Of a stretch of 40,130 nt of DNA, positions 6,889 to 15,030 are shown piece after piece. Location of the stretch: positions 1 to 40,130 of the forward strand of contig PLCB01000043.1 of NCBI GenBank assembly GCA_003134695.1, read 5' to 3'. A model generated the notes under the pieces. That model was not told where the DNA came from and ran no database searches. It was given only the letters and a program-made list of their open reading frames with translations. The stretch's first letter is position 1; each line of letters begins with the position of its first letter. The DNA is from Candidatus Zemynaea palustris (lineage in GTDB: Bacteria > Vulcanimicrobiota > Vulcanimicrobiia > Vulcanimicrobiales > Vulcanimicrobiaceae). The translations under genes and the position numbers were made by a program.

Positions 6889-8368
6889 CGCTCGCCTCGG
6901 ACTTGATCGAGGCGTCGCCGGCTCGCGGTTCGAGGCCGATGCGCCCGTGCGCGTAATCGAAGACGACCGCGAAGTGTGCGAGAAAACCGCTGCCAAGGTG
7001 GCCGTCGCCGATTCGCGCGGGTTGGGCCTGCGCGCCGATTTTCTGACGATCGAGCGTGAAGCCGGCGATGCGTACGCTCGGGATCTCGCCCGTGATCTGC
7101 TCTTCCGTGCCGCCGGCTCCGCCGACGCGCACCTTGCCGGTCGGCTTGAAGAGCGCCCGATGCTTGGCGTAATAATCGTCGGCTAGGTTAATGGCCGAAT
7201 CGTCGCCGGTGTCGATCATCAACCTGACGTCGAGTTCGGCGAGCTGCACGTCGACCACCGGGGTGAGATGCTCGAAAGCGACGGCGAGCGGATGGAGGTC
7301 GACGACGTCGTCGGCCGGCGCGAAGCTCACGCGTTTCTGCGGATAATCGATCGTGACGCGTGCGTGAGCGAACGCATCGGCGCCGATGACGACGTCGTAG
7401 CCGTATCGGTGGATGTCGTGCAAGACCGTGTAGAGCGCGCTCGGGAAAACGGCGCCCGCAACCGCCAGCGGCGGCGCCTTCGCCACGCCGGTCATGTACG
7501 ATCCGACGCCTCGCACTTCGGCGGCCGCCTGCATCGGCTCGAGGTGCAACGCTTCGCTGAGTTCGAGGCTCATCGACATTCCGGTGTTGCCCGTGTCGAG
7601 CAGACACGCCACGGTGACCTCGCCGATCGTGCACGGGATGACTGGGCGGTCGGCTCGCAGCATCGTGACCGTTTTCAGGCCGCCGGAAAACTTCGGCACC
7701 AATCCGGGCGGCGTCGCGAGATGGTCGGCGCCGATCTCGCGCCGCTCGAATCGGTCGAATGGTTTGTCGTTCAAGTCCGTCGCGAAGGGGAGGATCAAAC
7801 CGCCCTCGACCGGGCGCTGGTCACTGAACGCAAAACGATAACGCCCGTCGAGCGAGTCGGCGCCGGTAAGGAGCGACGTCGCTTTGTCGAGCGTGACGTT
7901 CAGCGCGATGCCGTTGCGCGGGATCACGGTCAAGCGTCGGTAGAGCCGCCCGCCTTCCGAGACTGGCTCGCGTTCGGCGATCCGTCCTCCGCCGCTGCGA
8001 AAGCCCGGATCGGTAAAGGCGTAGGAGACGATGGTTCGATAGGTGAGCTGGGCCGGATCTCCGCCCGGCGCCGGCAGCGCCGTGTCGTTGAAGTTCGTGT
8101 CGTAGAGCCGCTGACCATCGAAATAGGTACCGGTGCACAGCGAATGCTCGCAGCGATGACGCGCGAACGAGAGCCCTTCTTCGTCGAGGGTCAGGGCGCG
8201 GCCGTTAGCGTCGACGCCGAGACTGTGAACGTGATACCGGTATGGCGCGCCGCTCGCCCGATTCGCGTTCGCCAAGAGTTTGTCGAGCGTCGGCCCGGAG
8301 GCGGCGTGCGCCGGGTTCGGCAGGGTCGAAAGCAGAGAGATAAGCGAGACGAACGCGGCGAAGCGCAC
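6863..8368 (-). CDS. Secreted protein with two retropepsin-like aspartyl protease domains
   Basis: 501 residues with a signal peptide (about 1-22). An N-terminal region (25-235) resembles bacterial outer-membrane-lipoprotein-like beta domains. Two retropepsin-like modules follow: LLDTGNTGMS with DTG at 258-260, closing with VVIGADAF near 326-333, and MIDTGDDSAI with DTG at 386-388, closing with HLGSGFL. Single-chain proteins carrying two clan AA modules could pair internally, as pepsins do; whether it cleaves peptides is unknown. GTG start at 8368, no obvious ribosome-binding site. The start is only 4 bases from that of the divergent downstream-strand gene at 8373. Confidence 0.85.
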   Translation of the reverse strand: MRFAAFVSLISLLSTLPNPAHAASGPTLDKLLANANRASGAPYRYHVHSLGVDANGRALTLDEEGLSFARHRCEHSLCTGTYFDGQRLYDTNFNDTALPAPGGDPAQLTYRTIVSYAFTDPGFRSGGGRIAEREPVSEGGRLYRRLTVIPRNGIALNVTLDKATSLLTGADSLDGRYRFAFSDQRPVEGGLILPFATDLNDKPFDRFERREIGADHLATPPGLVPKFSGGLKTVTMLRADRPVIPCTIGEVTVACLLDTGNTGMSMSLELSEALHLEPMQAAAEVRGVGSYMTGVAKAPPLAVAGAVFPSALYTVLHDIHRYGYDVVIGADAFAHARVTIDYPQKRVSFAPADDVVDLHPLAVAFEHLTPVVDVQLAELDVRLMIDTGDDSAINLADDYYAKHRALFKPTGKVRVGGAGGTEEQITGEIPSVRIAGFTLDRQKIGAQAQPARIGDGHLGSGFLAHFAVVFDYAHGRIGLEPRAGDASIKSEASASAGERPR

Positions 8369-8372
8369 GCAG

Positions 8373-8762
8373 ATGACGTTCGAACTCGTCGACCGCTATC
8401 TTCTCGGCGAACCGGTCTCCAAAGCCGAGGTCGTCGCCGACGCGCTCGCGCATCGCTCGACCGATCAGGCGGCGGCGCCATTTTATCGGGCGCTCGAGGC
8501 GGTGGGTGTTCGCGCCGCCGATGAAGCGTTTGTGGCCCTTCGCCTGGTGCTTGCCGGTGCGACGCCGAGCGACGAACGGGTTCGCCGCCTTCGCGCGCTT
8601 GCGGCGCTGGCGCGGGCCTGCAGGAACGACGATCGTGCCGCGATCGGGAAGATTTTTCGGCGCGACGCTGCGGCGTTAGGGGATTTGCTTGAGATCGATC
8701 GCTCGGCTCCGCCGCTGGAAGCCGCCGTGCGGCACGCCTATTTTCGCGAATTTGAGCGGTAA
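8373..8762 (+). CDS. Hypothetical helical protein
   Basis: 129 residues, no signal peptide, rich in Ala, Arg, Leu and Glu, with a predicted all-helical look (YLLGEPVSKAEVVADAL, then several amphipathic helices). I do not recognise a family. ATG at 8373 is chosen because it avoids overlap with the divergent protease-like gene (start 8368); an ATG at 8280 would extend the frame across that gene's start with unconvincing sequence. No strong ribosome-binding site is visible. Its stop (TAA, 8760-8762) abuts the next open frame. Confidence 0.55.
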   Translation: MTFELVDRYLLGEPVSKAEVVADALAHRSTDQAAAPFYRALEAVGVRAADEAFVALRLVLAGATPSDERVRRLRALAALARACRNDDRAAIGKIFRRDAAALGDLLEIDRSAPPLEAAVRHAYFREFER

Positions 8763-8866
8763 TGCTGAGACGCCACTCCTTGTGTTCGCAGGATTCAGTC
8801 GCCGACGAGTCCGACACAATTGAAGTGAAACGGAACACTCCTCACCTGGCCTTACGTTACCCCAGC

Positions 8867-9280
8867 GTGAACCCTCGCTTACCCTTGCTTGCCTTGCTTG
8901 CCGGGCTTGGTACCATTTTGGTCGTGTGGCCGGTGTCAGCGGCACCGCCCCCCACGTCGGCGGTGTCGCACGCGCCGACGTCCGTCCCCGCCGCGCAACC
9001 GAAGACGATCGAGGGCCAGGTCGTCGCCATCAATTACAGCACCGGAATCATGACGGTGGAAGCGACGGGCGCGAAGCGTTTCAACGTTATCGTCTTGCCG
9101 AGCACGAACATCCAAGCGTGCAAATCGGCGAGTGGGGCCGACTGCCGCCCGGGGTTCATGTCGATCAGCGAAATCCACGCGCCGTCGCCGCCGAAGCATC
9201 CGAAAGGCGACATCGTCAGTGTGACCGTGAGTCAACGCGGCGACGAGTATCGGGCGCAGACCATCACGATTTTGCCCTAG
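8867..9280 (+). CDS. Small secreted or membrane-anchored protein, OB-fold-like
   Basis: 137 residues from GTG at 8867. Residues 1-26 form a signal peptide or anchor (LPLLALLAGLGTILVVWPVS), then a Pro/Ala/Ser linker, then a small beta domain (KTIEGQVVAINYSTGIMTVE) resembling DUF5666-type OB folds. An upstream ATG at 8762, overlapping the previous stop as TAATG, would add 35 charged residues before the hydrophobic segment. In that added part GC at third codon positions is visibly low (23 of 35), so the shorter start is preferred, but the longer one cannot be excluded. Function unknown. Confidence 0.6.
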   Translation: MNPRLPLLALLAGLGTILVVWPVSAAPPPTSAVSHAPTSVPAAQPKTIEGQVVAINYSTGIMTVEATGAKRFNVIVLPSTNIQACKSASGADCRPGFMSISEIHAPSPPKHPKGDIVSVTVSQRGDEYRAQTITILP

Positions 9281-9355
9281 GACGGCACACATCGAGGGGC
9301 CAGTGCCGGGCGCATAGGACTGCCGGGTGCCCGTAGCGGAGGGAGCGATCATTCG

Positions 9356-10405
9356 ATGGCTCGTCTTCGGCTTGCGGACATCTCCAAGACGTACCGGCGC
9401 GGAACCGCGCCGGTCTTTGCGTTGCGTGACGTGACGCTCGACGTCGCCGAGGGCGAGACTCTGGCGATCGTCGGCCCGTCGGGCTGCGGGAAAACGACAC
9501 TGTTGCGCGTCGTGGCCGGACTTGCCCGGTCCGACGCCGGTTCGGTACTGTTCGACGACGACGAAGTCGGGGAGCTTCCGCCGGAGCGGCGCGGCGTGGG
9601 GTTTGTCTTCCAGCATTCGGCGCTGTATCCGCACATGTCGATCTACGAGAACATCGCGTTCGGACCACGCGCACGCCGCGTATCGGCGGCGGCGATCCGG
9701 ACGTCGGTTCTCGAATCGGCGCGGCAGATGCGCGTCGACGAACAACTCTTGCCGCATTTTCCGCGCGAGCTCTCCGGCGGGCAGCGGCAGCGCGTCGCTC
9801 TGGCGCGCGCTCTGGTCACGCAACCGGCGGTGCTCCTGCTTGACGAACCGCTCTCGGCGCTGGATGCGCAACTGCGCCTCGAGTTGCGGCTCGAACTGGC
9901 ACGGATCCACGACGCGACCGGAGCGACAACGCTGTTCGTCACCCACGACCAGTCCGAAGCGCTTTCGCTCGGGCGGCGCGTCGCGGTGATGCGTGACGGC
10001 CGTATCGAACAGATCGGTAAGCCGCGAGAACTCTACGATGCGCCGGCCAACACGTTCGTGGCGCGCTTCGTCGGCGCGCCGCCGATGGCGCTCTTCGAGG
10101 GGACGATCGCGGATGGTCGTTTTACGGCCTCGCGCGGATTTTCGTTTGCCGTCGCCGGCGCGGCGCCGGGTGCGGCGATCGCAGGCTTTCGGGCGAGCGA
10201 CGTTCGGCTGGCAGCCGACGGCGAGATCCGAGGCGTCGTTCGCGCCGTCGAGGATCTCGGAGCCGAGTCGTACGCGTACGTCGACGGTGATTTCGGCACG
10301 CTCGTCGTTCGCGTCGCGCAAACGCCACAGGCCGGAGAGCGCGTCGCGGTTCAACTCGACCCGACCCGCGCGAAACTCTTCGACGCCGACGGGAAGCGGC
10401 GGTGA
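9356..10405 (+). CDS. MalK/UgpC-type ABC transporter ATP-binding protein
   Basis: 349-residue ATPase with Walker A (GPSGCGKTT), Q-loop (FVFQHSALYPHMS), signature (LSGGQRQRV), Walker B (LLDEPLSALDAQLR), switch His (FVTHDQ) and a C-terminal TOBE-type regulatory domain. This subgroup energises sugar, sugar-phosphate or polyamine importers. Upstream GGAG at 9342-9345 is 10 bases from the ATG. Its stop overlaps the nagZ start as GTGA, putting it at the head of the murein-recycling operon. No permease or binding protein is next to it, so it may serve unlinked permeases, as MsiK does in Streptomyces; import of GlcNAc-containing sugars is an inference from context. Confidence 0.92.
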   Translation: MARLRLADISKTYRRGTAPVFALRDVTLDVAEGETLAIVGPSGCGKTTLLRVVAGLARSDAGSVLFDDDEVGELPPERRGVGFVFQHSALYPHMSIYENIAFGPRARRVSAAAIRTSVLESARQMRVDEQLLPHFPRELSGGQRQRVALARALVTQPAVLLLDEPLSALDAQLRLELRLELARIHDATGATTLFVTHDQSEALSLGRRVAVMRDGRIEQIGKPRELYDAPANTFVARFVGAPPMALFEGTIADGRFTASRGFSFAVAGAAPGAAIAGFRASDVRLAADGEIRGVVRAVEDLGAESYAYVDGDFGTLVVRVAQTPQAGERVAVQLDPTRAKLFDADGKRR

Positions 10406-11931
10406 CGGCGCTCGAGCGTCTTGCCGGGGGCGTCTTGTGCGTCGGATTCCGCGGCGACACGCCGGCGACGGCGCCGCTCGATGAGTTGCGCGCTTTGGCG
10501 CCGGGTGGCATCGTGCTGTTTTCACGGAACCTGTCGGCGTCGCCGGAGCGCAACCGCGAATTGGTGAACGCGATTCGCGAAGCATTAGGTGGCGCGCTCT
10601 TTGCGATCGATCAAGAAGGCGGGCGCGTCGTTCGTTTGCGCCGCGGCGCGCTTGCGCTGCCGTCGGCGATGGCCGTCGCGGCGAGCGGTGAACCGAGCGC
10701 CGCCAACCTGCTGGCGCTCGGTGTCGCCGGGGATCTTCGCGCGATCGGCGTCGATCTCAACTTCGCGCCGGTCGCCGATCTCGCGCTCGCGGCGTGCGGC
10801 ACGGTCATCGGCACGCGCGCCTACTCCGACGATCCACAGCGTGCAGCGGCTCTTGTCGCGGCGACGGTGCGTGGTTTACGGCGCGGCGACATCGGCGCGA
10901 CGCTCAAGCATTTTCCGGGTCATGGCGCAACCGCCGTCGACTCGCACGCTGCCCTCCCGGTCCTCGAGGTCGATGGCGCGACCTTGCGCGCGCGAGAATT
11001 CGTGCCGTTTGAAGCCGGAATCGCGGCGGGGGCACGGGCCGTGATGGTCGGACACTTGCTGGTTCCGGCGCTCGATCGAGAGTGGCCCGCATCGCTCTCG
11101 CGCCGCGCGATCGGCGACGTGTTGCGCCGGGAGCTCGGCTTCGAGGGCGTGGTCGTGACCGATTGCCTCCAAATGGACGCGATCGCCAAAGGGGTCGGCA
11201 CAGTTCGCGCCGTCGTGCTTGCACTCGCGGCCGGCGCCGATATGCTTGCGATCAGTCACGACCTGAGCATAGCGCGCGCTGCCCGCGACGCGATCGTCGC
11301 CGCCGTCCAGAGCGGCGAGTTGTCGCGCGCCGCGCTCGAGGCCGCCGCAGCGCGCGTCGCCGGCCTGCGGCGCGATTCATGGGCGCCGTTCGAGGAATTC
11401 GACGCGCGCGAGGTGGCCCAGCACATCGCACGCTGCGCGATCACGCTGGTGCGAGGCAGCGCGGCGCTGCCGCGAGACCGGCCCGTGAACGTCATCTCGT
11501 TTGAAGGCGGCGCCGGCGACGGCGTTGCGCCGGATTCCGCCGCTTCGGTTCCGTTGCACCTAGCGCTGCGACGACGTCGCGTGCCGGCGGAATTGCTGCG
11601 CGTGGCGCTCGCTCCCGATGAAGAGATGCTCGAAAACCTGTGCGCGCTGGTCGCTTCGCAGCGAGATCGCTCCGTCGTCATCGTCATGCGGCGCGCGCAC
11701 GTTCACGAAGCCCAGGCGCGCGCGATCGATGCGCTGCTGGGGCTCGTCCCAGAGGCGATCGTCGTCTCGGCGCTGGAACCGTTCGACCTCTCGCGCTTTC
11801 CGCAAGCGCGGACGATGCTCTGCACCTACGGCGACGACGAGACGGCGATCGACGCGCTGGCCGACATCCTCGCGGGCGTTGCGACGCCCGCCGGTTCCCT
11901 GCCGGTCGCGTTAGAACGGGTCGCATCGTGA
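10402..11931 (+). CDS. nagZ: Beta-N-acetylhexosaminidase NagZ (GH3)
   Basis: Cleaves the GlcNAc-beta-1,4-(anhydro)MurNAc bond of muropeptides. 509 residues: a GH3 barrel to about 340, then an extra C-terminal alpha/beta domain, unlike the roughly 340-residue E. coli enzyme and more like two-domain forms. Motifs are AIDQEGGRV (68-76), KHFPGHG (169-175), the Asp-His pair D180/H182 of the mobile loop, and VVTDCLQMDAI with nucleophile D254. No signal peptide, so probably cytoplasmic. GTG at 10402 overlaps the ATPase stop (GTGA), and its own stop overlaps the next GTG. The lack of a signal implies that intact disaccharide muropeptides are imported. Confidence 0.95.
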   Translation: MTALERLAGGVLCVGFRGDTPATAPLDELRALAPGGIVLFSRNLSASPERNRELVNAIREALGGALFAIDQEGGRVVRLRRGALALPSAMAVAASGEPSAANLLALGVAGDLRAIGVDLNFAPVADLALAACGTVIGTRAYSDDPQRAAALVAATVRGLRRGDIGATLKHFPGHGATAVDSHAALPVLEVDGATLRAREFVPFEAGIAAGARAVMVGHLLVPALDREWPASLSRRAIGDVLRRELGFEGVVVTDCLQMDAIAKGVGTVRAVVLALAAGADMLAISHDLSIARAARDAIVAAVQSGELSRAALEAAAARVAGLRRDSWAPFEEFDAREVAQHIARCAITLVRGSAALPRDRPVNVISFEGGAGDGVAPDSAASVPLHLALRRRRVPAELLRVALAPDEEMLENLCALVASQRDRSVVIVMRRAHVHEAQARAIDALLGLVPEAIVVSALEPFDLSRFPQARTMLCTYGDDETAIDALADILAGVATPAGSLPVALERVAS

Positions 11932-12974
11932 AGGCGGCATCTGAGATTGTGCGCGGCGCCGTCGGAACGCGTTTCACCGGCGCGGTCCTGCGCGTCGAGC
12001 GTGGCGGCTGCGTCGTGTTGGAAGAAGCCTTCGGCAAGGTCGACGGCTCGTCGCTCGCGCCGGCGGTTGAGGTTACGACGTGCTTCGATCTTGCCTCGCT
12101 TACCAAGCCGTTCGCCGCGGCCGCCGCTCTCTGGGCCGTCGGCGGAGGACGCTTGGAACTCGACGCGCCTCTGCTCCCGCTCGTCCCCGAGTGGCGCGGA
12201 CGGCCGCATGCGGCGATCACCCTGCGACTGCTCTTGGCGCACACTTCGGGGATGCAATCAGGCGCCGACTACCGCGTCTTGCTCGGCGACAACGTGGAAC
12301 GCTTCGCGCTCGAGCACGATCTGAGCGCGCCGCCGAAGGAGCGCGTGATCTACAGCGACCTGGGCTTCATCGCGCTCGGCGTGATCCTGGGACGCGTCTA
12401 TGACGAGAGCCTCGCCTCCGTGATGGCGCGGACGTGCGCCGCGCTCGGCGCGCGCTCGGCCGCCTTTCGACCGCGCGCCGCCGAGATCGCATCGATCCCG
12501 GCGACGGAAGAAGACGCGTGGCGCGGCCGCGTTCGGGGGAGCGTGCACGACGAGAAAGCGCACTTGATGAACGGGGTCGCCGGCCACGCCGGCTTGTTCG
12601 GGACGGCTCGCGACGTCGCGGTGCTGACGGAGGTCTTCTTGGGCGCGTCGTGCGGTCGCGCGCCTGCGACGCTTTCGGTGCGGCTCGCGCGTGAAGCGAT
12701 CGTCGAGCACGGCAGCGATTCCGTCCTGCGACGGGGCCTCGGCTGGGCGCTCAAGACGACCGATGAAAACTCGTGCGGCAGCGTGATGTCACGTGCGACC
12801 TTCGGGCACACCGGTTTCACCGGCACGAGCGTTTGGGCCGACCCAGTGCGCGATCTCTCGGTCGTGCTCTTGACCAACGCCGTTTATTTCGGCCGCAACG
12901 ACCTGCGCGACGTTCGCGCCGCCGTCTGCGAGGCGGTCGCTTCTGAGGCTGATCGATGCTTGCGCTCGGCTTGA
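11928..12974 (+). CDS. Serine hydrolase of the beta-lactamase/PBP superfamily (YbbE/AmiE-like)
   Basis: 348 residues with the three motifs of the fold: SLTK (57-60), YSD (142-144) and HTG (294-296). A VHDEKAHLMNGVAGHAGLFG stretch from residue 207 is typical of the YbbE-like subgroup. In Bacillus subtilis the nagZ (ybbD) neighbour ybbE, of this superfamily, encodes the MurNAc-L-Ala amidase AmiE. The same nagZ adjacency here makes peptide-stem removal from MurNAc the leading hypothesis; esterase, D,D-carboxypeptidase or beta-lactamase activity remain possible. No signal peptide is visible, matching a cytoplasmic recycling role. GTG at 11928 overlaps the nagZ stop (GTGA); the longer open frame upstream of it is out-of-frame nagZ sequence. 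Confidence 0.88.
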   Translation: MKAASEIVRGAVGTRFTGAVLRVERGGCVVLEEAFGKVDGSSLAPAVEVTTCFDLASLTKPFAAAAALWAVGGGRLELDAPLLPLVPEWRGRPHAAITLRLLLAHTSGMQSGADYRVLLGDNVERFALEHDLSAPPKERVIYSDLGFIALGVILGRVYDESLASVMARTCAALGARSAAFRPRAAEIASIPATEEDAWRGRVRGSVHDEKAHLMNGVAGHAGLFGTARDVAVLTEVFLGASCGRAPATLSVRLAREAIVEHGSDSVLRRGLGWALKTTDENSCGSVMSRATFGHTGFTGTSVWADPVRDLSVVLLTNAVYFGRNDLRDVRAAVCEAVASEADRCLRSA

Positions 12975-14125
12975 TGTCGGGGACGTCGCTCGATGGCGTC
13001 GCTGCGGCACTCGTCGAGTTGACGCCCCAGGCCCGCGGCTATCTCATCGAGGTCGTGCGCTTTCAAACGATTCCGTTCGAACCGGATTTTCATGCGCGGC
13101 TGCTCGACGAAATCGTCGCGCCGAACACACCGACTCCGGCGCAATTGGCCGAGATCGACCACGAACTGGGTGTTCGCTTGGCGAACGCGGCGCGCACGGT
13201 CGCGGGAGATCAGCGTCCCGACTTCGTGGCGAGTCACGGGCTGACGATCTTTCACGACGGCGCGGCGCATCGGACGATGCAACTCGGCGATCCCCATCTC
13301 ATTCGCGATGCGTTGAAAGCGACGGTTATTTTCGATTTTCGCCGTGCCGATTGCGCCGCCGGCGGCGAAGGCGCTCCGCTCGTGCCCTACGTCGACGCGT
13401 TGCTCTTCGCGTCGGCGAAAGTCGATTCGATCGCGCTCAACCTCGGCGGGATCGCGAACCTCACGATCGTTCCGCGCGACGCCACGCCGGACGGTGTGAC
13501 GGCCTGGGATTGCGGTCCCGGCAATATGCTGATCGACGCGTTCGTGCGTCTCCGTACCGGCGGTCGCGAACAGTTCGACAAGGGCGGCGCGCACGCGATC
13601 GCCGGACGCGTCGAGCGCTCGGTGCTGGCGCGCTGCTTGAAGGATCCATACTTCGCGCAGGCGCCGCCGAAATCAACCGGCCGAGAGCATTTCGGTGCGG
13701 GATTTCTCAAACGTCACGCGCGTTCGTTCGCGAAGCTCTCGCTCGACGACGGGTGCGCGACGCTTGCAGCCCTCTCGGTCGAGGCGATCGCGTGCGATAT
13801 CGAGCGCTGGGGGCCATCCGAGGCGCGCGTCATCGTGAGCGGTGGCGGCGTGCGCAACAAGTCATTGCTGGCCGGCGTCGCGGTACGTCTGGGTCGTCGC
13901 TACACGGTTCGACCTTCCGACGACCTCGGCATCGATCCCGATGCAAAGGAAGCGCTCGCCTTTGCGATCCTCGGCTACGAGACGTTGCGTGGTCGCGCTG
14001 CCGCGCTGCCGGTCGTGACCGGCGCGGAGCGCGCGGCCGTCCTCGGTGCGATCGCGCCGTTCGGCTTGTCCGATCTCCTCGCAAAGATGGAGCGGGAGCT
14101 ACGCGAGCCGAACGAGTCCAGGTGA
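12956..14125 (+). CDS. anmK: Anhydro-N-acetylmuramic acid kinase
   Basis: Opens the 1,6-anhydro ring of anhydroMurNAc and phosphorylates it, giving MurNAc-6-phosphate. 389 residues, normal for AnmK. Visible motifs: GLMSGTSLDGVA (phosphate-binding, 5-16), NLGGIANLT (162-170) and DCGPGN (185-190), whose D185 aligns with the catalytic Asp of DTGPGN. ATG at 12956 lies inside the end of the previous gene (19-base overlap). AnmK substrates come from lytic transglycosylases, so the organism probably has a transglycosylase-remodelled wall. Followed by a GTGA overlap with the next kinase. Confidence 0.97.
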   Translation: MLALGLMSGTSLDGVAAALVELTPQARGYLIEVVRFQTIPFEPDFHARLLDEIVAPNTPTPAQLAEIDHELGVRLANAARTVAGDQRPDFVASHGLTIFHDGAAHRTMQLGDPHLIRDALKATVIFDFRRADCAAGGEGAPLVPYVDALLFASAKVDSIALNLGGIANLTIVPRDATPDGVTAWDCGPGNMLIDAFVRLRTGGREQFDKGGAHAIAGRVERSVLARCLKDPYFAQAPPKSTGREHFGAGFLKRHARSFAKLSLDDGCATLAALSVEAIACDIERWGPSEARVIVSGGGVRNKSLLAGVAVRLGRRYTVRPSDDLGIDPDAKEALAFAILGYETLRGRAAALPVVTGAERAAVLGAIAPFGLSDLLAKMERELREPNESR

Positions 14126-15030
14126 GCGAACGAATCGCGGTCGGCGTCGACGCCGGTGCAACGTCGACCGACGTCGCCGTTTCGCGCGACAGAGAATTCG
14201 AGCGGCTCGAGCACGCCGGTCCCGGAAACCCGACGACGCTCGGCGTCGGGGCCGTCGCCGCAATGATCGCCGAGGCCATCCTGCGGGCGACCGGCGGCGA
14301 CGAGCCGGCGGCGGTCTATGTCGGCGCGGCCGGCGCGGCCCGTCAAAAGATCGCCCAGCGATTGGAGCGCGCGCTGCGTCTCTCGTTTCCGAAGACGAAG
14401 CACGTCGCGGTCGCGGGCGACGTCGAGTCGGCGCTGCGCGCCGCGGTTCCGGAGGGACCGGGCATCGTCCTGATCGCCGGAACGGGCTCCGTCGCGTATG
14501 CCGAAAACGGCGAGCGGCGCGCACGAGTCGGAGGCCACGGGTATCTCGCCGGCGATGAAGGCTCCGCGTTCGCCATTGGGTTCGCCGCGGTGAAACTGCT
14601 CGCGCGCGCGTACGACGGGCGGGCGCGCGCCGACGAGACGACAGGGTTGGTCGAACGAGTTCTGGCGTGCAACGATCGCGACGGCCTCATCGCGGCGTTG
14701 TACGACCTTCCGCTCGACGTTCCGAAGATTGCGGCGATGGCGCCGAGCATCATCGGCTTCGCCGGGAAAGGAAACCGCGCGTCGACGAAGATCGTGCAGG
14801 CGGCGGCGCAAGAATTGGGCGACCTCGTACTTTCCGCGGCGCAACACACTGGCCTCGCGGATGGGTCGGCGCCGGTTGCGTTCGCCGGCGGTTTGCTGCG
14901 CGCGAATAGTCTGTTGACGGCCCTGCTCGAAACGCGCGCGAGCGAAGAACTTCCCGGTGCGGCGATCGTCCGCTTGCAGGAGGAGCCCGTGCGCGCCGCG
15001 CTCCGCTTCGCCGAAACGATGTTAGGATGA
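14122..15030 (+). CDS. N-acetylglucosamine/N-acetylmuramic acid kinase (BadF/BadG family)
   Basis: 302-residue ASKHA-fold sugar kinase: DAGATSTD (10-17, phosphate 1), IAGTGSVAY (phosphate 2), GGHGYLAGDEGSAFAIG (sugar/adenosine region) and AFAGGLL near the C-terminus. Members phosphorylate GlcNAc; the clostridial MurK of this family acts on both GlcNAc and MurNAc. Here it would capture GlcNAc released by NagZ and possibly MurNAc released by the amidase-like hydrolase. GTG at 14122 overlaps the anmK stop (GTGA); a much longer open frame upstream is out-of-frame anmK sequence. Its end overlaps murQ (ATGA). Confidence 0.9.
   Translation: MSERIAVGVDAGATSTDVAVSRDREFERLEHAGPGNPTTLGVGAVAAMIAEAILRATGGDEPAAVYVGAAGAARQKIAQRLERALRLSFPKTKHVAVAGDVESALRAAVPEGPGIVLIAGTGSVAYAENGERRARVGGHGYLAGDEGSAFAIGFAAVKLLARAYDGRARADETTGLVERVLACNDRDGLIAALYDLPLDVPKIAAMAPSIIGFAGKGNRASTKIVQAAAQELGDLVLSAAQHTGLADGSAPVAFAGGLLRANSLLTALLETRASEELPGAAIVRLQEEPVRAALRFAETMLG

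Noticed and set aside
8880-8912. Tandem TTGCTTGCC-like repeat
   Set aside because: It encodes the leucine/alanine signal segment of the small secreted protein and needs no other explanation.
8936-10585. Minus-strand open frame of about 550 codons
   Set aside because: Antisense to the MalK-type ATPase and its flanks; Arg-rich high-GC artefact with no motif.
13351-14121. Long upstream extension of the BadF-type kinase frame
   Set aside because: It is out-of-frame anmK sequence; the GTGA overlap at 14122 and the ASKHA N-terminus fix the start.
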